From contig NZ_CP024866.1 in NCBI RefSeq assembly GCF_004136015.1, positions 2,196,460-2,260,459 on the forward strand: a stretch of DNA of 64,000 nt, in the 5' to 3' direction. Position 1 is the first letter of the stretch, and every line of letters starts with the position of its first letter. Made by a program: the position numbers and the translations under genes. Below the pieces are notes generated by a model. It ran no database searches and was not told where the DNA came from. It was given only the letters and a program-made list of their open reading frames with translations. Source of the DNA: Pseudomonas sp. ACM7 (GTDB lineage: Bacteria > Pseudomonadota > Gammaproteobacteria > Pseudomonadales > Pseudomonadaceae). Below are positions 48,717-56,711 of the stretch, one piece after another.

Positions 48717-49547
48717 TTAAACCACCGCAGCCCGACGCTGTACGAACCGGTCCACATACTCATCCGCCGGCGAATGCAGGATCTCTCTTGGCGTACCCAC
48801 CTGAATCAGGCGGCCATCCTTGAGAATCGCAATGCGGTTGCCGATACGCACGGCCTCGTCGAGGTCGTGGGTGATGAAGACGATGGTCTTGTGCAGGGTC
48901 TTTTGCAGTTCCAGCAACTGGTCCTGCATCTCGGCGCGAATCAGCGGGTCGAGGGCACTGAAGGCTTCGTCCATCAGGATGATGTCGGTGTCCGCCGCCA
49001 AGGCGCGAGCCAGGCCCACACGCTGACGCATGCCGCCCGAGAGCTGATGCGGGTATTTGTTTTCGTAGCCCTTGAGGCCCACGGTGTTGATCCAGTGCAG
49101 CGCGCGCTCGGAGCACATTTGCTTGGTCTCGCCACGCACTTTCAGGCCGTAGGCGACGTTATCCACCACGGTCTTGTGCGGCAGCAGGCCGAAGCTCTGG
49201 AACACCATGCTGATCTTGTGCCGGCGAAATTCGCGCAGGGCTTCCATGTCGTATTGCAGGATGTCCACGCCGTCCACCAGGATCGCGCCGCTGGTCGGGT
49301 CGATCAGGCGATTGAAGTGGCGCACCAGCGTCGACTTGCCGGAACCCGACAGCCCCATGATCACGAAGATCTCGCCGGTGCCGATGCTCAGGGACAAGTC
49401 GTTCACGCCGACCACACAGCCGGTTTCGGACAGCACCTGATCTTTGGTTTTGCCCTGGCCGATCATGGCCAGCGCATCCTTGGAACGGTTGCCGAAAATC
49501 TTGAAGACGTTTTTGACTTCGATTTTGCTGATGGCTTCGTTGTTCAT
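48717..49547 (-). CDS. hutV: Histidine-type ABC transporter ATP-binding protein
   Basis: 276 residues, ProV/OpuAA type. Walker A GLSGSGKST, LSGGMRQRVGLARAL, Walker B IILMDEAFSALDP. No C-terminal CBS pair is present (ProV has one), so it should not be gated by ionic strength in the same way. ATG overlaps the hutW stop by four bases. With HutX and HutW it makes the osmolyte-class importer adapted to histidine in the hut locus. Confidence 0.94.
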   Translation of the reverse strand: MNNEAISKIEVKNVFKIFGNRSKDALAMIGQGKTKDQVLSETGCVVGVNDLSLSIGTGEIFVIMGLSGSGKSTLVRHFNRLIDPTSGAILVDGVDILQYDMEALREFRRHKISMVFQSFGLLPHKTVVDNVAYGLKVRGETKQMCSERALHWINTVGLKGYENKYPHQLSGGMRQRVGLARALAADTDIILMDEAFSALDPLIRAEMQDQLLELQKTLHKTIVFITHDLDEAVRIGNRIAILKDGRLIQVGTPREILHSPADEYVDRFVQRRAAVV

Positions 49548-50395
49548 TTGCTCACCTCATGCCGTGCCCGACCATACGCCTGAGTAATACGGTCGATAAC
49601 CACTGCCAGAATCACGATCGCCAGACCCGCCTCAAGACCACGTCCGACGTTGAGGGTCTGAATCCCCACCAACACGTCTTCACCCAGGCCACGGGCACCG
49701 ATCATCGAGGCAATCACTACCATCGACAGGGCCATCATGGTGGTCTGGTTGATCCCGGCCATGATGCTCGGCAGGGCCAGCGGAAGTTGCACGCCAAACA
49801 GTTGTTGCCAGCGGTTGGCACCGAAGGCGTTGATCGCTTCCATCACTTCGCCGTCAACCTGGCGAATACCCAGATCAGTCAGGCGGATCAGCGGTGGTGC
49901 GGCGTAGATCACGGTGGCGAAAATCGCCGGGACCTTGCCCAGGCCGAACAGCATCAACACCGGGATCAGGTACACGAAACTCGGCATGGTCTGCATGATG
50001 TCCAGCAGCGGCATCAATATCGAACGCAGGCGATTGCTGCGCGCCGAAAGAATGCCCAGCGGAATGCCGATCATCACCGAAATGATGGTCGCCACCATCA
50101 TCAGCGCCAGGGTCTGCATCAGCTTGTCCCAGAGGCCGACCGCGCCCACCAGGAACAACAAGCCAACGATCACGGCGGTGGTCACGACTTTGCGGGTCGC
50201 GTGCCAGGCAACGCCCGCCACGATCGCCAGCATCAGCCACCAGGGTGCCGCACGCAGCAGCCCTTCAAGATTGACGATGGCCCACAACAGGGTGTCGGAG
50301 ATTTGCCGGAACACGTCGCCGTAGTTGGTGACCAGCGAATCGACCCAACTGTTGACCCAGTCGGCGATGGAAAAGGTAAAGCTTTCGGGAAACAT
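49544..50395 (-). CDS. hutW: Histidine-type ABC transporter permease
   Basis: 283 residues, ProW/OpuAB class with about six membrane helices; core EVMEAINAFGANRWQQLFGV (EAA-type loop), then LPLALPSIMAGINQTTMMAL. A 60-residue N-terminal part (ADWVNSWVDSLVTNYGDVF) is periplasmic or amphipathic as in ProW. Coupled to hutV. Confidence 0.94.
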   Translation of the reverse strand: MFPESFTFSIADWVNSWVDSLVTNYGDVFRQISDTLLWAIVNLEGLLRAAPWWLMLAIVAGVAWHATRKVVTTAVIVGLLFLVGAVGLWDKLMQTLALMMVATIISVMIGIPLGILSARSNRLRSILMPLLDIMQTMPSFVYLIPVLMLFGLGKVPAIFATVIYAAPPLIRLTDLGIRQVDGEVMEAINAFGANRWQQLFGVQLPLALPSIMAGINQTTMMALSMVVIASMIGARGLGEDVLVGIQTLNVGRGLEAGLAIVILAVVIDRITQAYGRARHEVSK

Positions 50396-50465
50396 AAGAG
50401 GCTCTCAATCAAGGGGTTGCGATCAAGCATCCGACTGCCGCTCAGGGCAGTCGGAGAAACTCAAC

Positions 50466-51434
50466 CTACAAGGCCGCGTCGATCTTTTTGGCTGCGTCTT
50501 CGCTCACCCATGCGTGCCAGACTTCAGGATGTTCCTTGAGGAAGATTTTCGCCAGTTTTGGTGACTCGATCCGCTCTTTGGCCATGCGCCCGAGGTTCTG
50601 GTTGAGCAGGTCGATTGGCAGGTTGACCTTCTCCAGCACCGCCACCAGTTCCGGGGCTTGCTCGTGGAAGGTTTTGGACAGGCCGACCTTGATGGTCACG
50701 CGCTTGTCCACGCCTGGTTTCTCTTCGAGTTTCACCAGATCAACCTGGCCCATCAGCGGGGTTGGCGACCAGTAGTAGAACAGGATCGGCTCGCCACGTT
50801 TGTAGCTCGACAGCACCGCGGCATCCAGCGCCGGGCCGGTGCCCGGACGGAAGTTGGTGTAGGTGCTTTCCAGGCCGTAGCTTTTCAGCATTTCACTGTT
50901 GTCCAGCTCACAGGTCCAGCCGGCCGGGCAGTTGTAGAAACGACCCTTGGCTGGCTCTTCGGCGTCCTTGAACACCGCGGAATACTTGCCCAGGTCAGCA
51001 ATGTTTTTCAGGTCTGGAGCCTTTGGTTCCAACTTGCGCTTGGCGTCGCCTTCGATCACGTAACGCGGCACGTACCAGCCTTCGACAGCACCCACGACAG
51101 GCGCGCCGACACCGACGACCTTGCCGGCCTTCTCAGCCTTGTTCCAGACTTCGCTACGGCCGACCCATTCTTCGGCAAACACTTGAATGTCATTGCTGCT
51201 CAGGGCGTTTTCCATGGTGATGGAGTTGCCCGGCAGGCTGTCGGTCTTGCAGTCGTAGCCTTTCTCCAACACGACTTGCAGCACGTCGGTCAGCAGCATG
51301 GCACTTTCCCAGTTCAGGCCGGCGAACTTCACCGGTTTGCCCGACTCGCACCAACCCGCCGCCTGAGTGGCGCCGGCGCTGGCCAGCAGGCCCATGGAAA
51401 GCAATGTGGTCAGCAGGGTCTTGTTCGATTTCAT
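50466..51434 (-). CDS. hutX: Histidine-type ABC transporter substrate-binding protein
   Basis: 322 residues with signal peptide (MKSNKTLLTTLLSMGLLASA-GATQA). ProX-like fold: VKFAGLNWESAMLLTDVLQV, ITMENALSSNDIQVFAEEW and RGEPILFYYWSPTPLMG. Belongs to the glycine-betaine/proline class by sequence but, by position and by work in P. fluorescens, HutXWV handles histidine. Divergent in sequence from the orphan choline-type protein at 40.7 kb. Confidence 0.93.
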   Translation of the reverse strand: MKSNKTLLTTLLSMGLLASAGATQAAGWCESGKPVKFAGLNWESAMLLTDVLQVVLEKGYDCKTDSLPGNSITMENALSSNDIQVFAEEWVGRSEVWNKAEKAGKVVGVGAPVVGAVEGWYVPRYVIEGDAKRKLEPKAPDLKNIADLGKYSAVFKDAEEPAKGRFYNCPAGWTCELDNSEMLKSYGLESTYTNFRPGTGPALDAAVLSSYKRGEPILFYYWSPTPLMGQVDLVKLEEKPGVDKRVTIKVGLSKTFHEQAPELVAVLEKVNLPIDLLNQNLGRMAKERIESPKLAKIFLKEHPEVWHAWVSEDAAKKIDAAL

Positions 51435-51502
51435 TGTGTGACGCTCCTAATCATGAGTTGGCTTACGGCAGTCAAGAGGCATCCAGCCCTGTCCACGTCC
51501 AA

Positions 51503-52975
51503 TCAGGCCTGCGCCGCAGCGCGACCGGCCCCGCTTGTTTTAGGTTGTGCAACGCTGTCCTGCTCGACCGGCAGAATCAGTTGATCGGGTACCGAGCCAT
51601 GCCATTTTTTTGCGCACACGTAATACAGGGCTGCGGGCAGCACCAGACCGATGATCCAGGAGATATCCACATCACCCAGAGCGGCCACCAGCGGACCGGT
51701 ATAAAACTTGGAGGAGATAAACGGCAGTTGCACCAGCACACCGAAGACATAGACGCTGATACCGAGGACGTTCCAACGGCCGTAGCGACCGTTCGGATCG
51801 GCCAGCGCCGGCACGTCATAGCGCTCGCGAGTGATGCAGTAGTAGTCCACCAGGTTGATCGCGCTCCATGGCGTAAAGAACGCCAGCAGGAACAGGATGA
51901 AGGACTTGAACGCACCGAGGAACGAGTGCTGACCGAGCAACGCCATCAGGGTCGCAGTACCGACGATGACCAGCACGAAGACCAGACGCTGCAAGCGCGT
52001 TACCTTCAGCTCACCACGGAAACCGCTGATGATGGTCGCAATGCACATGAAGCTGCCATAGGAGTTCAGCGTGGAGATGGTGACCTTGCCGAACGCGATG
52101 CTGAAGTACAGCAGCGCAGCGGTGGCACCGGTACCGCCCAAACCAACGATGTACGCCACTTCGTGGCCGGCAAATTGCCCGTTGGCCGAAGCCGCGGCAA
52201 ACACACCGAGGATCATCGCCACCTGTGCGCCAATCACCGAACCCGCACCCGCTGCGAAAAAGGTTTTCACCGAGGACGTCTTGCTTGGCAAGTAGCGAGA
52301 ATAGTCCGCCACGTACGGGCCGAAGGCGATCTGCCAGGACGCCGCGAGCGACACCGCCAGCAGGAAGCTGCTCCAACTGAAGTGGCGGATTTGCAGAAGC
52401 GCGCCAACGTCGGTCTGACTCATCAGACGGCTGAACAGGTAAACGAAGGCGATCACACCAATAACACTGGCAACACGGCCAATCCAATGGATCACTCGAT
52501 AACCGAGCACCGTGACCAGCACGATGACACTGGCGAAAATCAGGATGCCGACGCTGTCGCTGACGCCAAACAACTGGCCCAGCGCCTGGCCGGAAAGCAC
52601 GGTTCCCGTTGCGGTGAAGCCGAGGTACATCAGACACACCAGCACGATCGGGATGGCCGCGCCATACACGCCGAACTGTACCCGGCTGGAGATCATCTGC
52701 GGCAGGCCAAGCTTGGGCCCTTGCGCGGCATGCAGCGCCATTACGCCACCGCCGAGCAGTTGACCGATCAACAGACCGATCAACGACCAGAACACGTCAC
52801 CGCCCAGCACCACGGCCAGGGCCCCGGTGACAATCGCGGTGATTTGCAGGTTGGCACCCATCCACAGGGTGAACTGGCTCAACAGACGACCGTGTCTCTC
52901 CGCTTCCGGGATGTAGTCGATCGAACGTTTCTCGATCAACGGTTTACTGCCTGCACGATCGCTGTTAACAGCCAT
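51503..52975 (-). CDS. hutTu: Urocanate/histidine permease, NCS1 (cytosine-permease-like) family
   Basis: 490 residues, about 12 membrane helices. NCS1 family features: SLLIGQLLGGGVMALHAAQGPKLG (helix 1-2), AFGPYVADYSRYLPSK, GSVIGAQVAM. In SBW25 the equivalent gene (HutTu) imports urocanate. Second gene of the operon after hutU, with an inverted repeat between. A Crc/Hfq-like motif lies just upstream of its ribosome-binding site (52993-53000). Confidence 0.9.
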   Translation of the reverse strand: MAVNSDRAGSKPLIEKRSIDYIPEAERHGRLLSQFTLWMGANLQITAIVTGALAVVLGGDVFWSLIGLLIGQLLGGGVMALHAAQGPKLGLPQMISSRVQFGVYGAAIPIVLVCLMYLGFTATGTVLSGQALGQLFGVSDSVGILIFASVIVLVTVLGYRVIHWIGRVASVIGVIAFVYLFSRLMSQTDVGALLQIRHFSWSSFLLAVSLAASWQIAFGPYVADYSRYLPSKTSSVKTFFAAGAGSVIGAQVAMILGVFAAASANGQFAGHEVAYIVGLGGTGATAALLYFSIAFGKVTISTLNSYGSFMCIATIISGFRGELKVTRLQRLVFVLVIVGTATLMALLGQHSFLGAFKSFILFLLAFFTPWSAINLVDYYCITRERYDVPALADPNGRYGRWNVLGISVYVFGVLVQLPFISSKFYTGPLVAALGDVDISWIIGLVLPAALYYVCAKKWHGSVPDQLILPVEQDSVAQPKTSGAGRAAAQA

Positions 52976-52992
52976 GATTCAACCTCTGTGGA

Positions 52993-53000
52993 TTGTTATT
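52993..53000 (-). promoter_or_regulatory. Crc/Hfq-type A-rich motif in the hutTu leader
   Basis: Minus strand AATAACAA (AAnAAnAA) lies about 18 bases before the ATG, next to the ACAGAGG ribosome-binding site. Hfq/Crc binding there would block translation when preferred carbon is present. Confidence 0.5.
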
Positions 53001-53017
53001 GGAATTCGCTCGGTCCC

Positions 53018-53117
53018 TGTAGGAGCTGTCGAGTGAAACGAGGCTGCGATCTTTTGATCTTGATCTTCGGCGTCAGTAACGACGCCAAAAGATCGCAGCC
53101 TGCGGCAGCTCCTACAG
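53018..53117. repeat. Hybrid second-family inverted repeat between hutU and hutTu
   Basis: Left arm is the CGAGTGAAACGAGG subfamily (TAGGAGCTGTCGAGTGAAAC); right arm is the CCGCAGG subfamily (CTGCGGCAGCTCCTACAGG). Only the outer TAGGAGCTG and inner CTGCGATCTTTT parts pair. Centre contains TTCGGCGTCAGTAACGACGCC. Confidence 0.9.
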
Positions 53118-53126
53118 GGTTTTGCA

Positions 53127-54815
53127 TTATTTGCCGGTAATCATCGGCAGGTTCAGCCCCTGCTCCTTGGCGCAGTCGATCGCGATCTGGTAACCCGCAT
53201 CGGCGTGACGCATGACACCGGTAGCCGGGTCGTTGTGCAGGACGCGAGCGATACGCTCGGCCGCTTCGTCAGTACCGTCGCAGACAATCACCATGCCCGA
53301 GTGCTGGGAGAAGCCCATGCCGACGCCGCCGCCGTGGTGCAGGGAAACCCAGGTCGCGCCGCTCGCGGTATTGAGCAGAGCGTTGAGCAGTGGCCAGTCG
53401 GACACGGCATCGGAACCGTCCTGCATGGATTCGGTTTCGCGGTTCGGGCTGGCGACCGAACCGGAGTCCAGGTGGTCGCGACCGATCACGATTGGCGCGG
53501 ACAATTCACCGCTGCGAACCATTTCGTTGAACGCCAGACCAAGCTTGGCGCGCAGGCCCAGGCCAACCCAGCAGATACGTGCCGGCAGACCCTGGAAGCT
53601 GATGCGCTCGCGGGCCATGTCCAGCCAGTTGTGCAGGTGCGCGTCGTCCGGGATCAGTTCTTTGACCTTGGCGTCGGTTTTGTAGATGTCTTGCGGATCG
53701 CCCGACAGTGCAGCCCAACGGAACGGGCCGATACCGCGGCAGAACAGCGGACGGATGTAAGCGGGTACGAAACCCGGGAAGTCGAACGCGTTTTCTACGC
53801 CTTCTTCCTGGGCCATCTGACGGATGTTGTTGCCGTAGTCGAAGGTCGGAATGCCCATTTTCTGGAATTCGAGCATCGCTTTAACGTGCACGGCCATGGA
53901 TTGCTTGGCAGCTTTGACGACAGCGGCTGGCTCGGTCTTGGCGCGAGCGCGGTACTCTTCCCAGGTCCAGCCGGCCGGCAGGTAACCGTTGAGCGGGTCG
54001 TGGGCGCTGGTCTGGTCGGTGACCATGTCCGGGCGCACACCGCGCTTGACCAGTTCTGGCAGGATTTCGGCCGCGTTACCCAACAGGGCGATGGAAATCG
54101 CTTTGCCTTCCTTGGTGTATTTGGCGATGCGGGCCAGAGCGTCGTCGAGGTCGGTGGCTTGCTCATCGACATAACGGCTGTTCAAACGGAAATCGATGCT
54201 GACCTGCTGGCATTCGATGTTCAGCGAGCAAGCGCCGGCCAGGGTCGCGGCCAGAGGCTGAGCGCCGCCCATGCCGCCCAGGCCTGCGGTCAGAACCCAA
54301 CGACCTTTCAGGTCATCGTTGTAGTGTTGGCGACCGGCTTCGACGAAGGTTTCGTAGGTGCCTTGAACGATGCCCTGGCTGCCGATGTAGATCCAGCTGC
54401 CGGCGGTCATCTGGCCGTACATGGCCAGGCCTTTGGCGTCGAGTTCGTTGAAGTGTTCCCAGCTCGCCCAGTGTGGCACCAGGTTGGAGTTGGCGATCAG
54501 TACGCGCGGGGCGTTGGTGTGGGTCTTGAATACGCCGACCGGCTTGCCGGATTGCACCAGCAGGGTCTCGTCGTCATTCAGGTTGGTCAGGCTTTCGACG
54601 ATCTTGTCGTAGCATTCCCAGTTACGTGCTGCACGGCCGATACCACCGTAAACCACCAGTTCTTTAGGGTTCTCGGCGACTTCCGGGTCGAGGTTATTCA
54701 TCAGCATGCGCAGCGGCGCTTCAGTCAGCCAGCTTTTGGCGGTCAGCTTGTTACCGCGAGCGGCACGAATTTCAACGTCACGATACTTCGTAGGTTTCTG
54801 GGTATTGTCAGTCAC
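53127..54815 (-). CDS. hutU: Urocanate hydratase
   Basis: 562 residues, GTG start with GAGGAG upstream. Converts urocanate to imidazolone propionate with tightly bound NAD as electrophile. NAD-binding [10 protein letters not shown] near residue 172, and the C-terminal half with [36 protein letters not shown] and [15 protein letters not shown]. Full family length (about 555-565). First gene of the ten-gene operon; the control region to 55.2 kb holds a sigma-54 promoter, HutC operator and candidate enhancers. Confidence 0.97.
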   Translation of the reverse strand: MTDNTQKPTKYRDVEIRAARGNKLTAKSWLTEAPLRMLMNNLDPEVAENPKELVVYGGIGRAARNWECYDKIVESLTNLNDDETLLVQSGKPVGVFKTHTNAPRVLIANSNLVPHWASWEHFNELDAKGLAMYGQMTAGSWIYIGSQGIVQGTYETFVEAGRQHYNDDLKGRWVLTAGLGGMGGAQPLAATLAGACSLNIECQQVSIDFRLNSRYVDEQATDLDDALARIAKYTKEGKAISIALLGNAAEILPELVKRGVRPDMVTDQTSAHDPLNGYLPAGWTWEEYRARAKTEPAAVVKAAKQSMAVHVKAMLEFQKMGIPTFDYGNNIRQMAQEEGVENAFDFPGFVPAYIRPLFCRGIGPFRWAALSGDPQDIYKTDAKVKELIPDDAHLHNWLDMARERISFQGLPARICWVGLGLRAKLGLAFNEMVRSGELSAPIVIGRDHLDSGSVASPNRETESMQDGSDAVSDWPLLNALLNTASGATWVSLHHGGGVGMGFSQHSGMVIVCDGTDEAAERIARVLHNDPATGVMRHADAGYQIAIDCAKEQGLNLPMITGK

Positions 54816-54948
54816 GAAAAAGACTCCTCAGCGATCAATCCAAACCAACCCTGGCGGTGGGTAAGCCAGCCTGTGCGCGTCAAAGCGACACAAGCGAATC
54901 AGTGGACGTTGCGAGGAGTCTCGATCGACTCATACGCATACGTCTTTA

Positions 54949-54962
54949 CTTGTACATACAAG
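54949..54962. promoter_or_regulatory. HutC operator at the hutU start site
   Basis: Palindrome CTTGTACATACAAG (TTGTA-CA-TACAA). It overlaps the expected +1 of the sigma-54 promoter. The same core (TGTA-N2-TACA) recurs before hutF. Confidence 0.78.
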
Positions 54963-54966
54963 CATA

Positions 54967-54982
54967 TGCAATCAAGCGGCCA
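54967..54982 (-). promoter_or_regulatory. Sigma-54 (-24/-12) promoter of the hutU operon
   Basis: Minus strand TGGCCG-CTTGA-TTGCA, with GG and GC ten bases apart as sigma-54 requires. It lies about 150 bases before the hutU GTG. Sigma-54 dependence of hutU-G is established in P. fluorescens SBW25. Confidence 0.82.
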
Positions 54983-55094
54983 ACTTGCTGGATGAGTGTT
55001 CAAGAAAAATTTTTAAAGGGCTGGAAAGCGCCTGGATCAAGGGTTCTGGCAAAGATGAAATTTTTCGGGGGGATTTTGCGAGGAGGGTTACAGC

Positions 55095-55140
55095 TGTTAC
55101 TTGAGCGGGGTTTTGCGCCACGCTGGGGCGTTCGGTAACA
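55095..55140. promoter_or_regulatory. Candidate CbrB enhancer half-sites upstream of hutU
   Basis: TGTTAC (55095-55100) and GTAACA (55135-55140) form an inverted pair with centres 40 bases apart (four helical turns), 113-158 bases upstream of the -24 element. An extra GTTAC at 55087 flanks it. CbrB sites at other promoters use the same half-sites at a shorter spacing. CbrB is required for hut expression in SBW25. Confidence 0.5.
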
Positions 55141-55170
55141 AGTTGGTGCGCATTCGGGAACGTTGAAAAG

Positions 55171-55264
55171 CAAAAGATCGCAGCCTCGTTTCACTCGACA
55201 GCTCCTACAGGGATGGTGTTCATCTTGTAGGAGCTGTCGAGTGAAACGAGGCTGCGATCTTTTA
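55171..55264. repeat. Second-family inverted repeat between the hutU control region and hutD
   Basis: Perfect arms AAAAGATCGCAGCCTCGTTT-CACTCGACAGCTCCTACA and complement, centre of about 18 bases. It ends about 12 bases from the hutD stop. Confidence 0.93.
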
Positions 55265-55275
55265 GGTATTTTGAA

Positions 55276-55845
55276 TCAGCGTGCAGTCAGCTCGATCACG
55301 CAGCATGGGCCATTGCTGGAGACTTCCAGCAGGCCGGCGTTACCGTCGAGTTGCAGGCAATCATGGCGACCGAGTTGTGCGGCACTGTTACCAACCTTCA
55401 CTTCAAGCTCGTCGGTGACACTGAACACGAGCACCGTGCCTGCCGAGCTGAAAAACCGTTGCTCGCCGTCCAGCCACTGCAATCGCGCGCTATAACGCTG
55501 CGGCGCATAAATCAGGTTGAAATCGCGAATCGGCCCGCCGAGTAATGTGCAGGAAACCTGGCTCTCGCCGCTGAAGGCAAACGGGTCCAGCGGTAACAAT
55601 GGCCGCGTGTCCTGACCATCAACCCGCAAGGTCATGCCGTCGCCTTGCAGCACAGTGATCACTCGCTCATAGCCCGCGAATGTCGAGAAACCGCCCGACT
55701 CGCCGATATCGGCAATCGACAGGCGCCAGCCGAAACCCTCAAGGCCGGCACCTCCATCACGGGTGATTTCTTCAGTGCTGCCGCCGCCGTTTTTCCATGG
55801 CATGCGTGGGTAATCTATTGCACGTAGAACCTTGAACTGACTCAT
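55276..55845 (-). CDS. hutD: HutD, conserved regulator of hut output
   Basis: 189 residues of the HutD cupin-like family: YPRMPWKNGGGSTEEITRDG near the N-terminus, then RLSIADIGESGGFSTFAGYER, LVFSVTDELEV and a C-terminal ending VIELTAR. In P. fluorescens SBW25 HutD was reported to set an upper limit on hut activity, perhaps by binding an intermediate; the mechanism is not known. It lies nine bases after hutC. Confidence 0.92.
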   Translation of the reverse strand: MSQFKVLRAIDYPRMPWKNGGGSTEEITRDGGAGLEGFGWRLSIADIGESGGFSTFAGYERVITVLQGDGMTLRVDGQDTRPLLPLDPFAFSGESQVSCTLLGGPIRDFNLIYAPQRYSARLQWLDGEQRFFSSAGTVLVFSVTDELEVKVGNSAAQLGRHDCLQLDGNAGLLEVSSNGPCCVIELTAR

Positions 55846-55854
55846 TTATGCTCT

Positions 55855-56604
55855 CTATTTATGAAACCGACCTTCCAGACGATGACGGGAACCGGGGTGG
55901 ATCAAACGGGCGGCTGTCACCGGCTGACGGCCGGACCAGGTGCGGCGACGAATCAGCAGGCACGGCTCGCCCTTTTCAATCTGCAGCAACTTGCACTCGC
56001 TGGCCTCGGCCAGAATCGCCTCGACCACGTGCTCGCCTTCAGTCAGCGGCGCGACCTGGTTCAGATAGGCGTATGGCGTTTGCAGAGTGAAGTCCTGCTT
56101 GAGGTAGTCCGGCGCCACCAGTGCGTTGACGAAACGGTCTTCGATTTGCACCGGAATATCGTTTTCGAAATGCACGATCAGCGAGTGAAAGACTTTCTGG
56201 CCTTCGCGCATGTCCAGTGCCAGCGCCCGCTCGGAACCTGCAGCCTCTTCTTCGAGGGTGATGACCTTGCAGGTGTGGCGATGGCCACGGGAGGCGATTT
56301 CGTCGGCGATGTTGTGGACTTCAAACAGCGCGGACTGACTTTTCGGTTCGGCGACGAACGTGCCGACACCCTGCATGCGCACCAGCAGACCGTCGGCGGT
56401 CATCTCGCGCAGGGCGCGGTTGATGGTCATGCGGCTGAAACCCAGCTGGTTGACCAACTCGCTTTCCGACGGAACGCGGTAGTGCGGCGGCCAGTTTCCA
56501 CTGTCGATTTGCTGGGTGATCATCTGTTTGACGCGGGCGTACAAGGGCGCCGGACTGTCGCCCATGTGTGCGGCCAACGGAGAGACTGCAGGCGGAGTCG
56601 GCAC
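55855..56604 (-). CDS. hutC: GntR/HutC-family repressor HutC
   Basis: 249 residues, GTG start. N-terminal winged helix (about 18-85, VPSESELVNQLGFSRMTINRALREM) and C-terminal UTRA ligand domain (about 100-240). Represses hut operons until urocanate binds. A matching palindrome lies in the hutC-hutF gap. Divergent from hutF and cotranscribed with hutD. Confidence 0.95.
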   Translation of the reverse strand: MPTPPAVSPLAAHMGDSPAPLYARVKQMITQQIDSGNWPPHYRVPSESELVNQLGFSRMTINRALREMTADGLLVRMQGVGTFVAEPKSQSALFEVHNIADEIASRGHRHTCKVITLEEEAAGSERALALDMREGQKVFHSLIVHFENDIPVQIEDRFVNALVAPDYLKQDFTLQTPYAYLNQVAPLTEGEHVVEAILAEASECKLLQIEKGEPCLLIRRRTWSGRQPVTAARLIHPGSRHRLEGRFHK

Positions 56605-56669
56605 GGTTAATCCTTGGTCGTTTGGTTGAAGTTGCTAGCTTGCCGGAGTTTACCGAGCAGGCAAACGTC

Positions 56670-56685
56670 TGTATATGTATATACA
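56670..56685. promoter_or_regulatory. HutC operator between hutC and hutF
   Basis: TGTATATGTATATACA: the core TGTA-TA-TACA (56676-56685) matches that before hutU, and the wider TGTATA-N4-TATACA is also palindromic. It lies 26 bases before the hutF start and about 65 from hutC, so one site could control both. Confidence 0.72.
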
Positions 56686-56711
56686 AATAACACACGATGG
56701 GGTGCTGAACC

